Assembly: GCA_963782555.1 (NCBI GenBank)
Contig: CAWAKB010000002.1
Location: 124,001-188,000 of the forward strand
Length of the DNA: 64,000 nt
Direction: 5' to 3'
Source of the DNA: Hyphomicrobium_A sp963782555
GTDB taxonomy: Bacteria > Pseudomonadota > Alphaproteobacteria > Rhizobiales > Hyphomicrobiaceae
Shown: one piece after another, positions 9,874-23,440 of the stretch
Numbering within the stretch: position 1 is the stretch's first letter
Layout of the letters: every line of letters starts with the position of its first letter
Made by a program: the position numbers and the translations under genes
The notes under the pieces: model-generated
The model's input: the letters and a program-made list of their open reading frames with translations, nothing else
What the model was told of the DNA's origin: nothing
Database searches by the model: none

Positions 9874-9955
9874 GGCGCCCTCCTTTTGCCCTGCCCCATC
9901 GCCAAGCCAACACCCCAATTGGGACACCCTCAAGTCTGACTAGCCTCCGCCGACC

Positions 9956-9984
9956 TTGAAGGCGCCATCAGCGGCGCTTATCTA
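9956..9984 (+). promoter_or_regulatory. Sigma-70-like promoter upstream of pqqA
   Basis: TTGAAG (9956-9961) and TATCTA (9979-9984) are separated by exactly 17 bp, about 100 bp upstream of the pqqA start. The spacer holds a GCGCC/GGCGC inverted pair. Read from the sequence; the spacing and location favour a real promoter but expression is not shown. Confidence 0.5.
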
Positions 9985-10084
9985 AATGCCAAGGAAATGC
10001 GATTGGCGCTTATGGCCGCGGATGCCTACATGCTGGGGACCGAGCCCAAGCGATCTTCGCGTGGCTCAAACTGGAGGAAATACC

Positions 10085-10174
10085 ATGAAGGTTTGGAGCA
10101 AGCCCGCCGTGCGCGAGCAGGAAGTTGGCCTCGAGGTCACCTCCTACCTGCCGGCCGAGATCGACATCATCTAA
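10085..10174 (+). CDS. pqqA: PqqA, precursor peptide of coenzyme PQQ (stand-alone)
   Basis: A 29-residue peptide, MKVWSKPAVREQ... with the core VGLEVTSYLPAEIDII. The Glu and Tyr in E-V-T-x-Y are the residues that PqqE and PqqF/B/C crosslink and excise to make pyrroloquinoline quinone; the KP-A-V lead and EVTSY-x-PAEID region match alphaproteobacterial methylotroph-type PqqA. A strong GGAGG lies 8 bases before the ATG, and a promoter-like pair lies about 100 bp upstream. None of pqqB, C, D or E follows: the next object downstream is a palindromic repeat and then a gene on the other strand. Extra pqqA copies away from the main pqq cluster occur in some methylotrophs. The identity rests on the peptide motif. 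Confidence 0.85.
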   Translation: MKVWSKPAVREQEVGLEVTSYLPAEIDII

Positions 10175-10263
10175 CGATCTCAATCACACTTCTCATGCTG
10201 ATTTCAGGCGGCGCTCAGTTCACCGGGTGCCGTCTGTTTTTGTGGCTCGGGCCATACTCTGGG

Positions 10264-10380
10264 TGTCATCCTCGGGCTTGTCCCGAGGACCCAGCGTCCA
10301 GCAACCTCGATTGTCGATGCCGATCCGCCACCTTCGGAAAAGCGGAGAGGTGGGTCCTCGGCATAAAGCCGAGGATGACA
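10264..10380. repeat. Intergenic palindromic element, copy 1
   Basis: Two 30-base arms, 10264-10293 and 10351-10380, are inverted copies of each other (TGTCATCCTCGG... and ...CCGAGGATGACA) with few mismatches. Each arm is itself a hairpin (CCTCGGG/CCCGAGG and CCTCGGC/GCCGAGG). A related element lies at 53948-54106. Such TGTCATCCTCGGGCTTGTCC palindromes are dispersed in many Hyphomicrobiales genomes. It lies between pqqA and the convergent cytochrome gene, where it could also act as a transcription barrier. Confidence 0.85.
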
Positions 10381-10399
10381 TGTGTTGTGTCCTTCGTGC

Positions 10400-10786
10400 C
10401 TACTTGCGCTTGGGCCCAAGCGTCTCCAGAAACGCGATGATCTTCTTGCGGATTGCCGGGTCGTCGACGCCGGGAAAGGGCGGGCTCATGTCGTTGCCGG
10501 GGATGAAGGCGTCGGGATTGGTGATCCATTTGTCGAGGTTCGCTGCAGTCCAGGTGACACCGGAACCCTTGACCGATTCTGAGTAGGCGAAGCCCGGCTC
10601 CGTGCCGGCCTTGCGCCCCACCACCCCGTAGAGCGAGGGCCCCAGCCGGTTGTCGTCCTTCACGAAGGAATGGCACTCGCGGCAGTGGTCGTTGAAGGCG
10701 AGCTCGAGGTCGTCGTTGGCAGCCTGTGCCGCAAACGGGTCGAGCAGCACCAAAAGCGCAAAGATCGCTACATAGGGCCGGGGCAT
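10400..10786 (-). CDS. Class I c-type cytochrome, periplasmic
   Basis: 128 residues with a signal peptide ending at AAQA (about residue 22). One heme-binding CRECH motif (Cys35-His39), the GPSLYGVVGRKAGT segment typical of mitochondrial-type cytochrome c, and a distal NDMSPPF methionine ligand near residue 100 place it with small soluble electron carriers of the c-552/c2 class. Likely carries electrons between the bc1 complex and oxidases or dehydrogenases. A PQQ-dependent dehydrogenase partner would fit the nearby pqqA but is not shown here. Single gene, convergent with the repeat and pqqA. Confidence 0.88.
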   Translation of the reverse strand: MPRPYVAIFALLVLLDPFAAQAANDDLELAFNDHCRECHSFVKDDNRLGPSLYGVVGRKAGTEPGFAYSESVKGSGVTWTAANLDKWITNPDAFIPGNDMSPPFPGVDDPAIRKKIIAFLETLGPKRK

Positions 10787-10874
10787 CGGCGTCTCCCTGC
10801 CAGGACCTGGTCCAGGATGGGAGGAGCCTGCCGCAAGAAGGCTAAGGGGGCGCTAAGACCGCGCCAAGACCGCG

Positions 10875-12182
10875 TCAGACGGGGGAGACGGCGAGCTCGG
10901 GATGCTGCATGCGCCGCGCCGTGCGCTTATCGGTGGGGATGGCGCCCCGCGCATACTCGATGGTGCGGATGAACTCGCGGATGCGGGGCTGGATCTCGGT
11001 GCGCCAGCGGGTGCCGTTGAACACGCCGTAATGGCCGACGCCCTCTTGCACGTAGTGCACCTTCATGTGCTCGGGCAGGCCGCTGCACAGGAGCTGGGCG
11101 GCCTCCGTCTGACCGAGCCCGCAGATGTCGTCGCGCTCGCCCTCGACCGTCATCAACGCGGTGTCGCGGATCTGCGAGCAGTCGACGCGCGTGCCCCGGT
11201 GCAGCATCGTGCCCTTGGGCAGCGCATGCTCCTGGAACACCGTCTTGATGGTCTGCAGATAGAACTCGGCGGTCAGATCCATCACCGACAGGTACTCCTC
11301 GTAGAAGTCCTGGTGCTGCTTGACCGAGTCGCAGTCGCCCTTGACCAGATTGTTGAACAGGTCGACGTGCGCGTTCATGTGGCGCTCGAGATTTATGGTC
11401 ATGAAGCCCGTGAGCTGCATGAAGCCCGGGTAGACCGGGCGCATGAAGCCCGCGTGCGGCAGCGGCACGGCCGAGACCACGTTGTGCTCGAACCAGTTGA
11501 GCGAGCGCGTCTCCGCCAGCCGGTTGACGGCGGTGGGGTTGCGCCGGGTATCGATGGGTCCGCCCATCAGCGTCATCGACGCGGGCTGGCAGGGATCGTC
11601 GAGCGAGGCCATGTGCGCCACGGCGGCGAGCACCGGCACCGCCGGCTGGCACACCGCGATTACGTGCGTCTCCGGCCCGATGATGCGGATGAAGTCGATG
11701 ATGTGATCGATGACATCGTCGAGGTCGAAGCGCCCCATGGCGAGGGGAATGTCGCGCGCATCCGTCCAGTCGGTGATGTAGACGTCGTGCTCGGGCAGCA
11801 TGGCCCGGACAGTGCCGCGCAGAAGCGTGGCGTAGTGTCCCGACAAGGGCGCGACGACGAGTACCTTGGGATCGTAGCGCGCGCCGATCTCGGTGGTGTC
11901 GCGCTCGAAGTGCAACAGATTGCAGAACGGCGTGGCGGCGACCACATGCTCGTGCACGGGCACCGCGATGTTGTTGACGCGCGTGGTCTTCAAGCCCCAG
12001 TCGGGCTTGCCGTAGCGACGGGTCAGGTTCTCGAAGACCTCGCAGGCTGCCAGCAAATGCCGCCCGTACGGTGTGCCCGCGAGCGGATTGAAAGGCAGCT
12101 CGAGCATGCTGCGCATACCGTTAACACCGATGCGGAGTGGTGAAAGAACGGCGTGCGCGAACTCGTAAGCGTAATAGTGCAT
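10875..12182 (-). CDS. phaZ: Intracellular polyhydroxybutyrate depolymerase
   Basis: 435 residues from ATG 12182, with GAAGGG upstream. The MHYYAYEFAHAVLSPLR start, VYITDWTDAR and VCQPAVPVLA segments are those of the intracellular PhaZ family, which thiolytically or hydrolytically mobilises stored PHB. The nucleophile elbow carries Cys178 (AVCQPA) rather than Ser, as in the Ralstonia PhaZa1 type. PLSGHYATLLR (oxyanion region) and the C-terminal GVGHYGVFNG with a catalytic-type His are present. There is no signal peptide, consistent with action on cytoplasmic granules. A CTGC-N3-GCAG site lies 23 bp upstream of the start. Divergent from the AsmA gene. Confidence 0.92.
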   Translation of the reverse strand: MHYYAYEFAHAVLSPLRIGVNGMRSMLELPFNPLAGTPYGRHLLAACEVFENLTRRYGKPDWGLKTTRVNNIAVPVHEHVVAATPFCNLLHFERDTTEIGARYDPKVLVVAPLSGHYATLLRGTVRAMLPEHDVYITDWTDARDIPLAMGRFDLDDVIDHIIDFIRIIGPETHVIAVCQPAVPVLAAVAHMASLDDPCQPASMTLMGGPIDTRRNPTAVNRLAETRSLNWFEHNVVSAVPLPHAGFMRPVYPGFMQLTGFMTINLERHMNAHVDLFNNLVKGDCDSVKQHQDFYEEYLSVMDLTAEFYLQTIKTVFQEHALPKGTMLHRGTRVDCSQIRDTALMTVEGERDDICGLGQTEAAQLLCSGLPEHMKVHYVQEGVGHYGVFNGTRWRTEIQPRIREFIRTIEYARGAIPTDKRTARRMQHPELAVSPV

Positions 12183-12204
12183 TGCGAGGCGCCCTTCGAT
12201 TTCG

Positions 12205-12215
12205 CTGCGCCGCAG
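12205..12215. promoter_or_regulatory. Candidate PhaR operator (CTGC-N3-GCAG) in phaZ leader
   Basis: CTGCGCCGCAG is a perfect palindrome within GCTGCGCCGCAGC, 23 bp upstream of the phaZ start. The PHB-granule regulator PhaR of Paracoccus is described as binding CTGC-N3/4-GCAG, and phaZ is a plausible PhaR target. The functional link is inference, since short GC palindromes are frequent at this base composition. Confidence 0.4.
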
Positions 12216-12510
12216 CAAATTTAGTGTGCAGCGCAAGATTATGTTACCATATCGTTATATTTGCCAGGAAAAAAGCTTCTATCGAACTGCGGCGCTTCCC
12301 CCATTGCTAGCAACGCGCTGTTGGCAGCGCTGTTACGCGCGGCACGCGGGCTTCAGGCGCGCGCGACGGCGTGGAAAAAGCTGTGGGCCGCATTTTGGGC
12401 TGAAGGCTGCAGCGTGACATAATTCGTTCCTACATCCGGCTGTCGGGTCGGGTGCCGCGCACTGCCATTCACGTGATACGTCGCGGCAGCAAGAGCAGAC
12501 GGAATCCACG
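12216..12510. other. Intergenic region phaZ/asmA with AT-rich promoter zone
   Basis: About 300 bp between divergent genes. Positions 12230-12290 are clearly AT-richer than the surroundings (GATTATGTTACCATATCG and GTTATATTTGCC), which fits promoters for one or both genes. The rest up to 12510 shows no ORF with a ribosome-binding site, no RNA gene and no strong hairpin that I can identify. Confidence 0.5.
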
Positions 12511-14793
12511 ATGACCAATCGCAGGCCACCCGGCGCACCGCCTCCGCGTCCTGAAGATTACACGTACCCCGCAGAGCGCGAGCGCACGCGGCAAGTCTCG
12601 CGCGGGCGTCCCGCTTCGCACGGGCCGTCCCCGATGCTTCTGGGGCTCGTCTATGGCGGCATCGGCGTCCTGGTGCTCGCCGTCGCCGCCGTCACCTTCG
12701 TCGTGATGGCGCCGCCGACCGACCTTATCCGGCACGAGATCGTTGCGCAGGTCAAAGACGCCACGGGGCGCGAGCTCACGATCGCCGGAGGGGCATCGTT
12801 CACTTTCTTTCCCACGCTCGGCGTGCGCGCCAGCGAGGTGTCGCTGTCGGCGCCGCCGGATATGGGCGGCGATCCTTTCCTCACCGCCAAGAGCATCGAT
12901 GTCGGCGTGCGGCTGCTGCCGCTGCTGCGCCAGGAGATCGTCGTGGACCGTCTGGTGCTGCACGAGCCGGTGTTCGCGCTGCGCGTCGACGCGCAGGGCC
13001 GCAAAAGCTGGGACATGGCGGCGCTGGCGCCCTCGCGCCCGGTCCGCCTGGCGCAGGCCGACACTGGCGGAGGCACGCTGAGGGACTTCTCCGCCGGCGA
13101 GATCGACCTTGGCGGCGCCACGCGCCGGTCGGGGCCATCGGAGCTGTCGCTCGGCGACATCCGCATCGACAACGGGACCATCCGCTATGCCGACGCGCGC
13201 TCGGGCGCCGATTACCAGATCGAGGCGATCAACGCCGAAGCCGACCTGGAGGCGCTCGCGCAACCGTTCAGCGCCAAAGGCAATCTCGTGTGGGCCAAGG
13301 AGACAATCGCTTTCGACGGCAATCTGACGTCGCCCGCCGATCTCCTTGCCGAGCAGCCCGCCAAGCTGGCCTTGAGCCTCAAAGGCGCGCCCTTCGCCTT
13401 GAGCTATGACGGCTCGGTGACGCTGGGCGATGCGGCCGGTGCCGAAGGCAAGGTCGCGGGCGACGCGCCGTCGCTGCGCGCGCTCGCCGGCTGGTTGGGG
13501 ACGAAGCTTCCGCGCGCACGCGGCTATCGCGAAGTGTCGCTTGCGGGCTATCTCAATGCCGACAAGAGCAAGGTGCGCCTGTCGGACGTCAAGCTCGCCC
13601 TCGATGGGGCGACGGCGACTGGCACCATCGACGTCACCACCGCGCGCGCCAAACCTTACGTCGAGGCCAACCTGAAGGTCGCGGGCCTTGATCTCGGCAA
13701 CTATCTCGGCGGCAAGGGCGAGGCCGGCGCACCGCCGCCTGCGCACAGCGCTGTGTCTGCGCCGCCGGCCGCTGCGGCGCAGCCGCAATCGATCGAGGAC
13801 CTGCTCGACCGCTCAAGTCCCCCAGGCCCACAAGCCCCGCAAGGCCCGCAGGTGCGCGGTTTCACGCAGCGCGCCGGCTGGAGCGGCGAGCCGCTCGATC
13901 TGACGCCTTTGGGTCTCGTCGATGCCGACGCCAAGCTTGCCGTCACCGGGCTCAGCTACGGCGACGTGCACGTCGACGCCTCGCAGCTCAGCGTCGCCCT
14001 CAAGGATCGCGTGCTTAAGACCACGTTTGAGGAGGTGAGGCTCTACGAGGGGCGTGGGAAGGGCTTCATCACGCTCGACGGCGCGGGAGCGGAGGCCACT
14101 GTTGCCGCCAATCTCCAGCTTTCGGGCATCGCCGCGCGGCCACTCTTGAAGGACGCGGCGGGCATCGATTGGCTGGCCGGCACCGGCAATGTGACGCTGG
14201 CGCTTTCGGGTCGCGGTGCCAGCGAGACCGCCATGGTGCAGTCGCTCAACGGCAAGTCCGACGTTGCGGTGCGCAACGGCGCCATCATCGGCTTCAATCT
14301 GGGCGGGGCCATGCGCGCGCTGTCGGAAGGCAAGGTTCCCGACTTCCGCAGCTCGCCGGATGAGAAGACCGACTTCAGCGAGCTGACCGGCAGCTTCGTC
14401 ATCACCGACGGCATCGCCAAGAACGACGATCTGAAACTCGCAAGCCCGCTTCTGCGCGCGACCGGCGCCGGCAGCGTCGATCTGCCGGCGCGCAGCCTCG
14501 ACTACACGGTGCGGCCCAAGGTGGTTGCGAGCCTGCAGGGGCAGGGCGGCGAGAAAGGTCTGCACGGCATCGAAATTCCCGTGCACATCACCGGCTCCTG
14601 GGAGAAGCCCAAAATCCAGCCCGACATTGCGGGTGTGATCAACAACCCCGATGCGGTCGAAGCGGTCAAGGAGCTCGGCAAGGAGTTCAAGGGCAAGAGC
14701 GCGGGCGAGGTGGTCGATGGCCTCTTCGGCAAGGGCGAGAACGGCGAGCCGTCGAAGGCGGAGAAGCTGTTGCAGAAGTTTCTCGGCAAGTGA
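12511..14793 (+). CDS. AsmA-family envelope protein
   Basis: 760 residues. A cytoplasmic Pro/Arg-rich tail (1-40) precedes one membrane span (about 40-67). A long periplasmic region follows, with the AsmA N-terminal fold (HEIVAQVKDATGRELTIAG, then FFPTLGVRASEVSLS). A low-complexity Pro/Ala linker sits near 405-450. The AsmA_2-type C-terminal beta-rich domain contains LNGKSDVAVRNGAIIGFNLG and VPVHITGSWEKPKIQPD. Family members are TamB/AsmA-like bridges implicated in lipid transport or assembly between inner and outer membranes. Length is normal for AsmA. The gene stands alone, followed by the speD leader. Confidence 0.85.
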   Translation: MTNRRPPGAPPPRPEDYTYPAERERTRQVSRGRPASHGPSPMLLGLVYGGIGVLVLAVAAVTFVVMAPPTDLIRHEIVAQVKDATGRELTIAGGASFTFFPTLGVRASEVSLSAPPDMGGDPFLTAKSIDVGVRLLPLLRQEIVVDRLVLHEPVFALRVDAQGRKSWDMAALAPSRPVRLAQADTGGGTLRDFSAGEIDLGGATRRSGPSELSLGDIRIDNGTIRYADARSGADYQIEAINAEADLEALAQPFSAKGNLVWAKETIAFDGNLTSPADLLAEQPAKLALSLKGAPFALSYDGSVTLGDAAGAEGKVAGDAPSLRALAGWLGTKLPRARGYREVSLAGYLNADKSKVRLSDVKLALDGATATGTIDVTTARAKPYVEANLKVAGLDLGNYLGGKGEAGAPPPAHSAVSAPPAAAAQPQSIEDLLDRSSPPGPQAPQGPQVRGFTQRAGWSGEPLDLTPLGLVDADAKLAVTGLSYGDVHVDASQLSVALKDRVLKTTFEEVRLYEGRGKGFITLDGAGAEATVAANLQLSGIAARPLLKDAAGIDWLAGTGNVTLALSGRGASETAMVQSLNGKSDVAVRNGAIIGFNLGGAMRALSEGKVPDFRSSPDEKTDFSELTGSFVITDGIAKNDDLKLASPLLRATGAGSVDLPARSLDYTVRPKVVASLQGQGGEKGLHGIEIPVHITGSWEKPKIQPDIAGVINNPDAVEAVKELGKEFKGKSAGEVVDGLFGKGENGEPSKAEKLLQKFLGK

Positions 14794-14930
14794 GCGCGCG
14801 CGTCGCGGCGTCGCAGCAAGGCGGGCGCTGCTCCGTCGGTAACTGCCTCGGCTAAAATCGCGTCAACGGCATGACAAATTTTTTTGACGCGCGGGGGCAA
14901 TTTTTTCTTGCGTAGGGGGGGGTGTTGCCT

Positions 14931-15043
14931 CATATGACCCCTCTCCGTTCGTCCACCTGCCCTTAAGGTCGAGGTTTTCCAGAAACCCCAAAGGTAAGGA
15001 GCGGGCGGGTCACATCTATCTGCTGGTTGGGGAGGGTCATATG
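14931..15043 (+). promoter_or_regulatory. Structured speD leader that can sequester the ribosome-binding site and start codon
   Basis: Bases 14931-14946 (CATATGACCCCTCTCC) are complementary to 15029-15043, the speD Shine-Dalgarno and ATG (GGGGAGGGTCATATG): 10 continuous pairs, one bulged C, then 5 more. Inside this, 14955-14962 (ACCTGCCC) pairs over all 8 bases with 15003-15010 (GGGCGGGT). Innermost is a GGTTT/AAACC hairpin (14973-14977 with 14983-14987). The nested helices read as a folded 5' UTR with an occluded start site. I do not recognise SAM-II, SAM-V, SAM/SAH or a speF consensus in it. Pairings are read directly from the sequence; regulation by polyamine or SAM is inference. Confidence 0.6.
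14934..14966 (+). CDS. Candidate 10-codon upstream ORF in the speD leader
   Basis: ATG at 14934 opens the peptide MTPLRSSTCP, ending with TAA at 14964-14966. A purine-rich AGGGGGGGG (14914-14922) lies about 11 bases before the ATG. The first codons are exactly the strand that pairs with the speD ribosome-binding site, so ribosomes on this ORF would disrupt the sequestering helix. Leader peptides controlling polyamine genes are known (E. coli speFL, eukaryotic SAMDC uORFs), but this one is only a candidate. Confidence 0.35.
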   Translation: MTPLRSSTCP

Positions 15044-15625
15044 GCCTTTAATGACACCCTCTTCCAATTGGGGATGGACTTGACTCGTTCAAGCACCGCC
15101 CAAGAGGAAGATCATCGTGTAGCTGCGCCTGTAGCGCACGAAGACTATGCGCACGTTGCGCATGACGACAGGAAGGACTTCTTCATCGAGCGCGATGGCG
15201 TTCGGTTCGCCGGGACCCACTTGATCGTGGACCTTTTCGGCGCCCGACGGCTTGATGATATCGAGCACATCAAGCGTACCTTGAAACGATGTGTGGAGGT
15301 GGCAGGCGCAACGCTCCTGCACATCCACCTGCATCACTTCACGCCAAACGGCGGCGTCTCGGGTGTCGCGGTGCTATCGGAGAGTCACATCTCCATACAT
15401 AGCTGGCCCGAGGCCGACTACGCGGCACTCGACGTGTTCATGTGCGGGGACGCCAAGCCGCAGATGTGCGTCGGTGTGCTGCGCGAGGCCTTCTCGGCAC
15501 GCGACGTGGTGGTTAAGACCCACCACCGGGGCTCCGAGCTCGACGAGCTCAAGTGGCAGGCGGCTGCAGCCAAGCAGGCGCCGGTGCGCTTGAAGAGCGT
15601 CAAGCGGACCAGGAAGGCGGCCTGA
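15041..15625 (+). CDS. speD: S-adenosylmethionine decarboxylase proenzyme (bacterial class 1B type)
   Basis: Makes decarboxylated SAM, the aminopropyl donor for spermidine. The 194-residue proenzyme contains LSESHISIHSWPE, in which self-cleavage between Glu114 and Ser115 creates the pyruvoyl cofactor. GTHLIVDLFGA, the HxHxHHFTPNGGVSGV segment and YAALDVFMCG also match small bacterial SpeD/SpeH. The N-terminal ~45 residues (Asp/His-rich) and the basic C-terminal tail (KSVKRTRK) extend beyond the usual ~130-residue core. No spermidine synthase follows. The start ATG lies in the leader helix behind GGGGAGGG. Confidence 0.93.
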   Translation: MAFNDTLFQLGMDLTRSSTAQEEDHRVAAPVAHEDYAHVAHDDRKDFFIERDGVRFAGTHLIVDLFGARRLDDIEHIKRTLKRCVEVAGATLLHIHLHHFTPNGGVSGVAVLSESHISIHSWPEADYAALDVFMCGDAKPQMCVGVLREAFSARDVVVKTHHRGSELDELKWQAAAAKQAPVRLKSVKRTRKAA

Positions 15626-15788
15626 CGGCCGTCCTCTCGCACGCCGCCGGCCGCCAAGGGCCATGTTTCCGCCTTGTGCTTGGGCGACGCAGTAGAAACG
15701 TCTACTGTGTCGCCCGGCGGATTCGCGGCATGCGGATCTTAGCGCCTTGGGCACCTTGGCCAGCGTGGGCATCGAGGAGCGAGCGGAC

Positions 15789-17084
15789 GTGAAGCGCACC
15801 ATCGCCGCAGCGGTTCTGGCGGTCGCAGCCTGGTTTGGGGCGATGGCGAGTCCTGCCTTAGCGCAGGATCCCGGCCTCGGCGGCAGCTTCATCACGCCCT
15901 TCCCGGAGAACGATACCTACCAAGTGCAGGTCATCGGCGACTGGCTCGCCGACGGCCTGCTCGGCGGTCTGGTCCAGGCCTTCGCGACGAGCCCGAGCGG
16001 CGCCCAATTCGCGCGCAAGCGCTACAGCCTCTCCGGGCTCATGCGCAACCGCGATATCGACGACCTGGAGCAGAACTTCGCCAAAGACCCGAGCCACATC
16101 GCCATTGTGATGCTCGGCGTGCAGGACCGCTACAGCCTGGGCACGCGGCGCTCTCCCAAGGCCGACGAGGCATGGCGCACCGAGTACGGCGCCCGCGTCG
16201 ACCGCGTCATGAAGATCCTGAAGAAGGGTGGCCGCGCCGTCTATTGGGTTGGGCTGCCCAACATGCGCCGCTATCAGGACAACGAGCGCGCGCAAATGAT
16301 GAACGATATCTACCGCGAGCGCGCCTACTTGAATGGCGTACGCTACATCGACGCTTATGCGAGCTTCATCGACGAGGGCGGCGGCTACAGCGTCTATGGT
16401 CCCGACGTCACCGGCAAGATCAGCCGGCTGCGCGACTCCGATGGCATCCACTTCACCGACGCCGGCTACCGCAAGCTCGCCCATTTCGTCGAGCGCGAGC
16501 TCAAGCGCGATATTGCGCAAGCGCGCCAGGAGCGCTCGGTGCCGCTGGCGGGCGATCCTGCCGAGCAGGCGAAGGTCAATCCCGACCGGGCCCGACTCAA
16601 GGCGGAGACGGCGCACACTCAGGGACAGAAGGGCAGCGCTGCCAAGGCTGGCGTGGCGGCTCCCGCCGCCGCAGGCGGCGCTCGCGAGCAGAAGGCAGAG
16701 ACCGGCAAGGTCGACATTAAGGTCGCGGGGCCGGGCGGCACCGAGCAGGTGGTGACGGTCGACATCGTGCGTCCGGCCATTCCCGCCTCCGTCGTCGCGC
16801 TGATGACCCGCAGATCGAGCGCCAACCGCGCCGCCCAGATGGGCGACATCCTGGTCGACCAGATTCCGGGCGGGCTCACCGTCATGAGCTCGATCGTGCC
16901 GCCGCGCGGCGGCGATGGACGCCGGCGGCTGTCGCCGACGCAGACGCCGTATTTCCGCGTGTTCGAGCGGGGAGAGCGGCTGGTGCCCAAGCCCGGCCGC
17001 ATCGACGACTTCTCCTGGCCGCGCCAGCAAGCGTCCGTCGACACGGGATCCACCGCCGATCCGTCGGCGCCGCCGGCGCCTTAG
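15789..17084 (+). CDS. DUF459 SGNH-hydrolase-like protein with substituted nucleophile
   Basis: 431 residues from GTG 15789, which follows GAGGAG and directly begins a signal peptide (VKRTIAAAVLAVAAW... cleaved near ALA-QD). The body is an SGNH-like fold. Block I reads VIGDWLADGL where the family has GDS, so the serine position (residue 52, codon TGG at 15942-15944) is Trp. The distal DGIHFTDAG keeps the Asp218/His221 pair. The C-terminal third is low-complexity and poorly conserved. DUF459 proteins are periplasmic, of uncertain substrate, and related to O-acyl hydrolases. As read, this copy should lack normal esterase chemistry. A TTG upstream (15747) is an alternative but weak start. Confidence 0.75.
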   Translation: MKRTIAAAVLAVAAWFGAMASPALAQDPGLGGSFITPFPENDTYQVQVIGDWLADGLLGGLVQAFATSPSGAQFARKRYSLSGLMRNRDIDDLEQNFAKDPSHIAIVMLGVQDRYSLGTRRSPKADEAWRTEYGARVDRVMKILKKGGRAVYWVGLPNMRRYQDNERAQMMNDIYRERAYLNGVRYIDAYASFIDEGGGYSVYGPDVTGKISRLRDSDGIHFTDAGYRKLAHFVERELKRDIAQARQERSVPLAGDPAEQAKVNPDRARLKAETAHTQGQKGSAAKAGVAAPAAAGGAREQKAETGKVDIKVAGPGGTEQVVTVDIVRPAIPASVVALMTRRSSANRAAQMGDILVDQIPGGLTVMSSIVPPRGGDGRRRLSPTQTPYFRVFERGERLVPKPGRIDDFSWPRQQASVDTGSTADPSAPPAP

Positions 17085-17100
17085 TTTTCAGCAGAAAAAA

Positions 17101-18546
<1,446 letters not shown>

Positions 18547-18578
18547 TTTCTTTCCGTGTTCTTTCCGTGCTGTGAACC

Positions 18579-18678
18579 GGTGTCTGACCCTTCGGGTCTG
18601 ACACCGAGCCATCCCGCGTTCATAAAGGGTGTCAGACCCGTCCTGCTGGAAGCAGGCAACAAACAGGGTCAGACACCC
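18579..18678. repeat. Palindromic repeat array between gltB and gltD
   Basis: Four copies of GGTGTC(T/A)GACCC, alternating in orientation, occur at 18579-18590, 18594-18605 (inverted), 18628-18639 and 18666-18677 (inverted). The inner pair encloses a CCTGCT/AGCAGG stem (18642-18647 with 18651-18656). The layout is that of a REP/BIME-like extragenic palindrome in an operon spacer, where such hairpins can alter mRNA stability or the expression ratio of the two genes. Not seen elsewhere in this window. Confidence 0.75.
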
Positions 18679-18714
18679 AAACTCTCTCATCATTTCACAG
18701 AGAGGAGTTTTTCT

Positions 18715-23440
<4,726 letters not shown>

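Noticed and set aside
9986..10174. 62-residue version of the pqqA frame starting further upstream
   Set aside because: The upstream start lies at the promoter -10 region and has no ribosome-binding site; the 29-residue form has GGAGG at proper spacing and PqqA length.
14880..15040. SAM-II, SAM/SAH or speF riboswitch upstream of speD
   Set aside because: I cannot find their consensus cores; only the pairing described is visible. A covariance-model search is needed before naming a class.
15858..17030. 390-codon minus-strand frame opposite the DUF459 gene
   Set aside because: Shadow frame; the plus strand has a signal peptide, ribosome-binding site and family motifs.
18547..18693. N-terminal extension of gltD through the intergenic repeat
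   Set aside because: The extra codons translate a palindromic repeat, whereas the family N-terminus and a ribosome-binding sequence begin at 18546.
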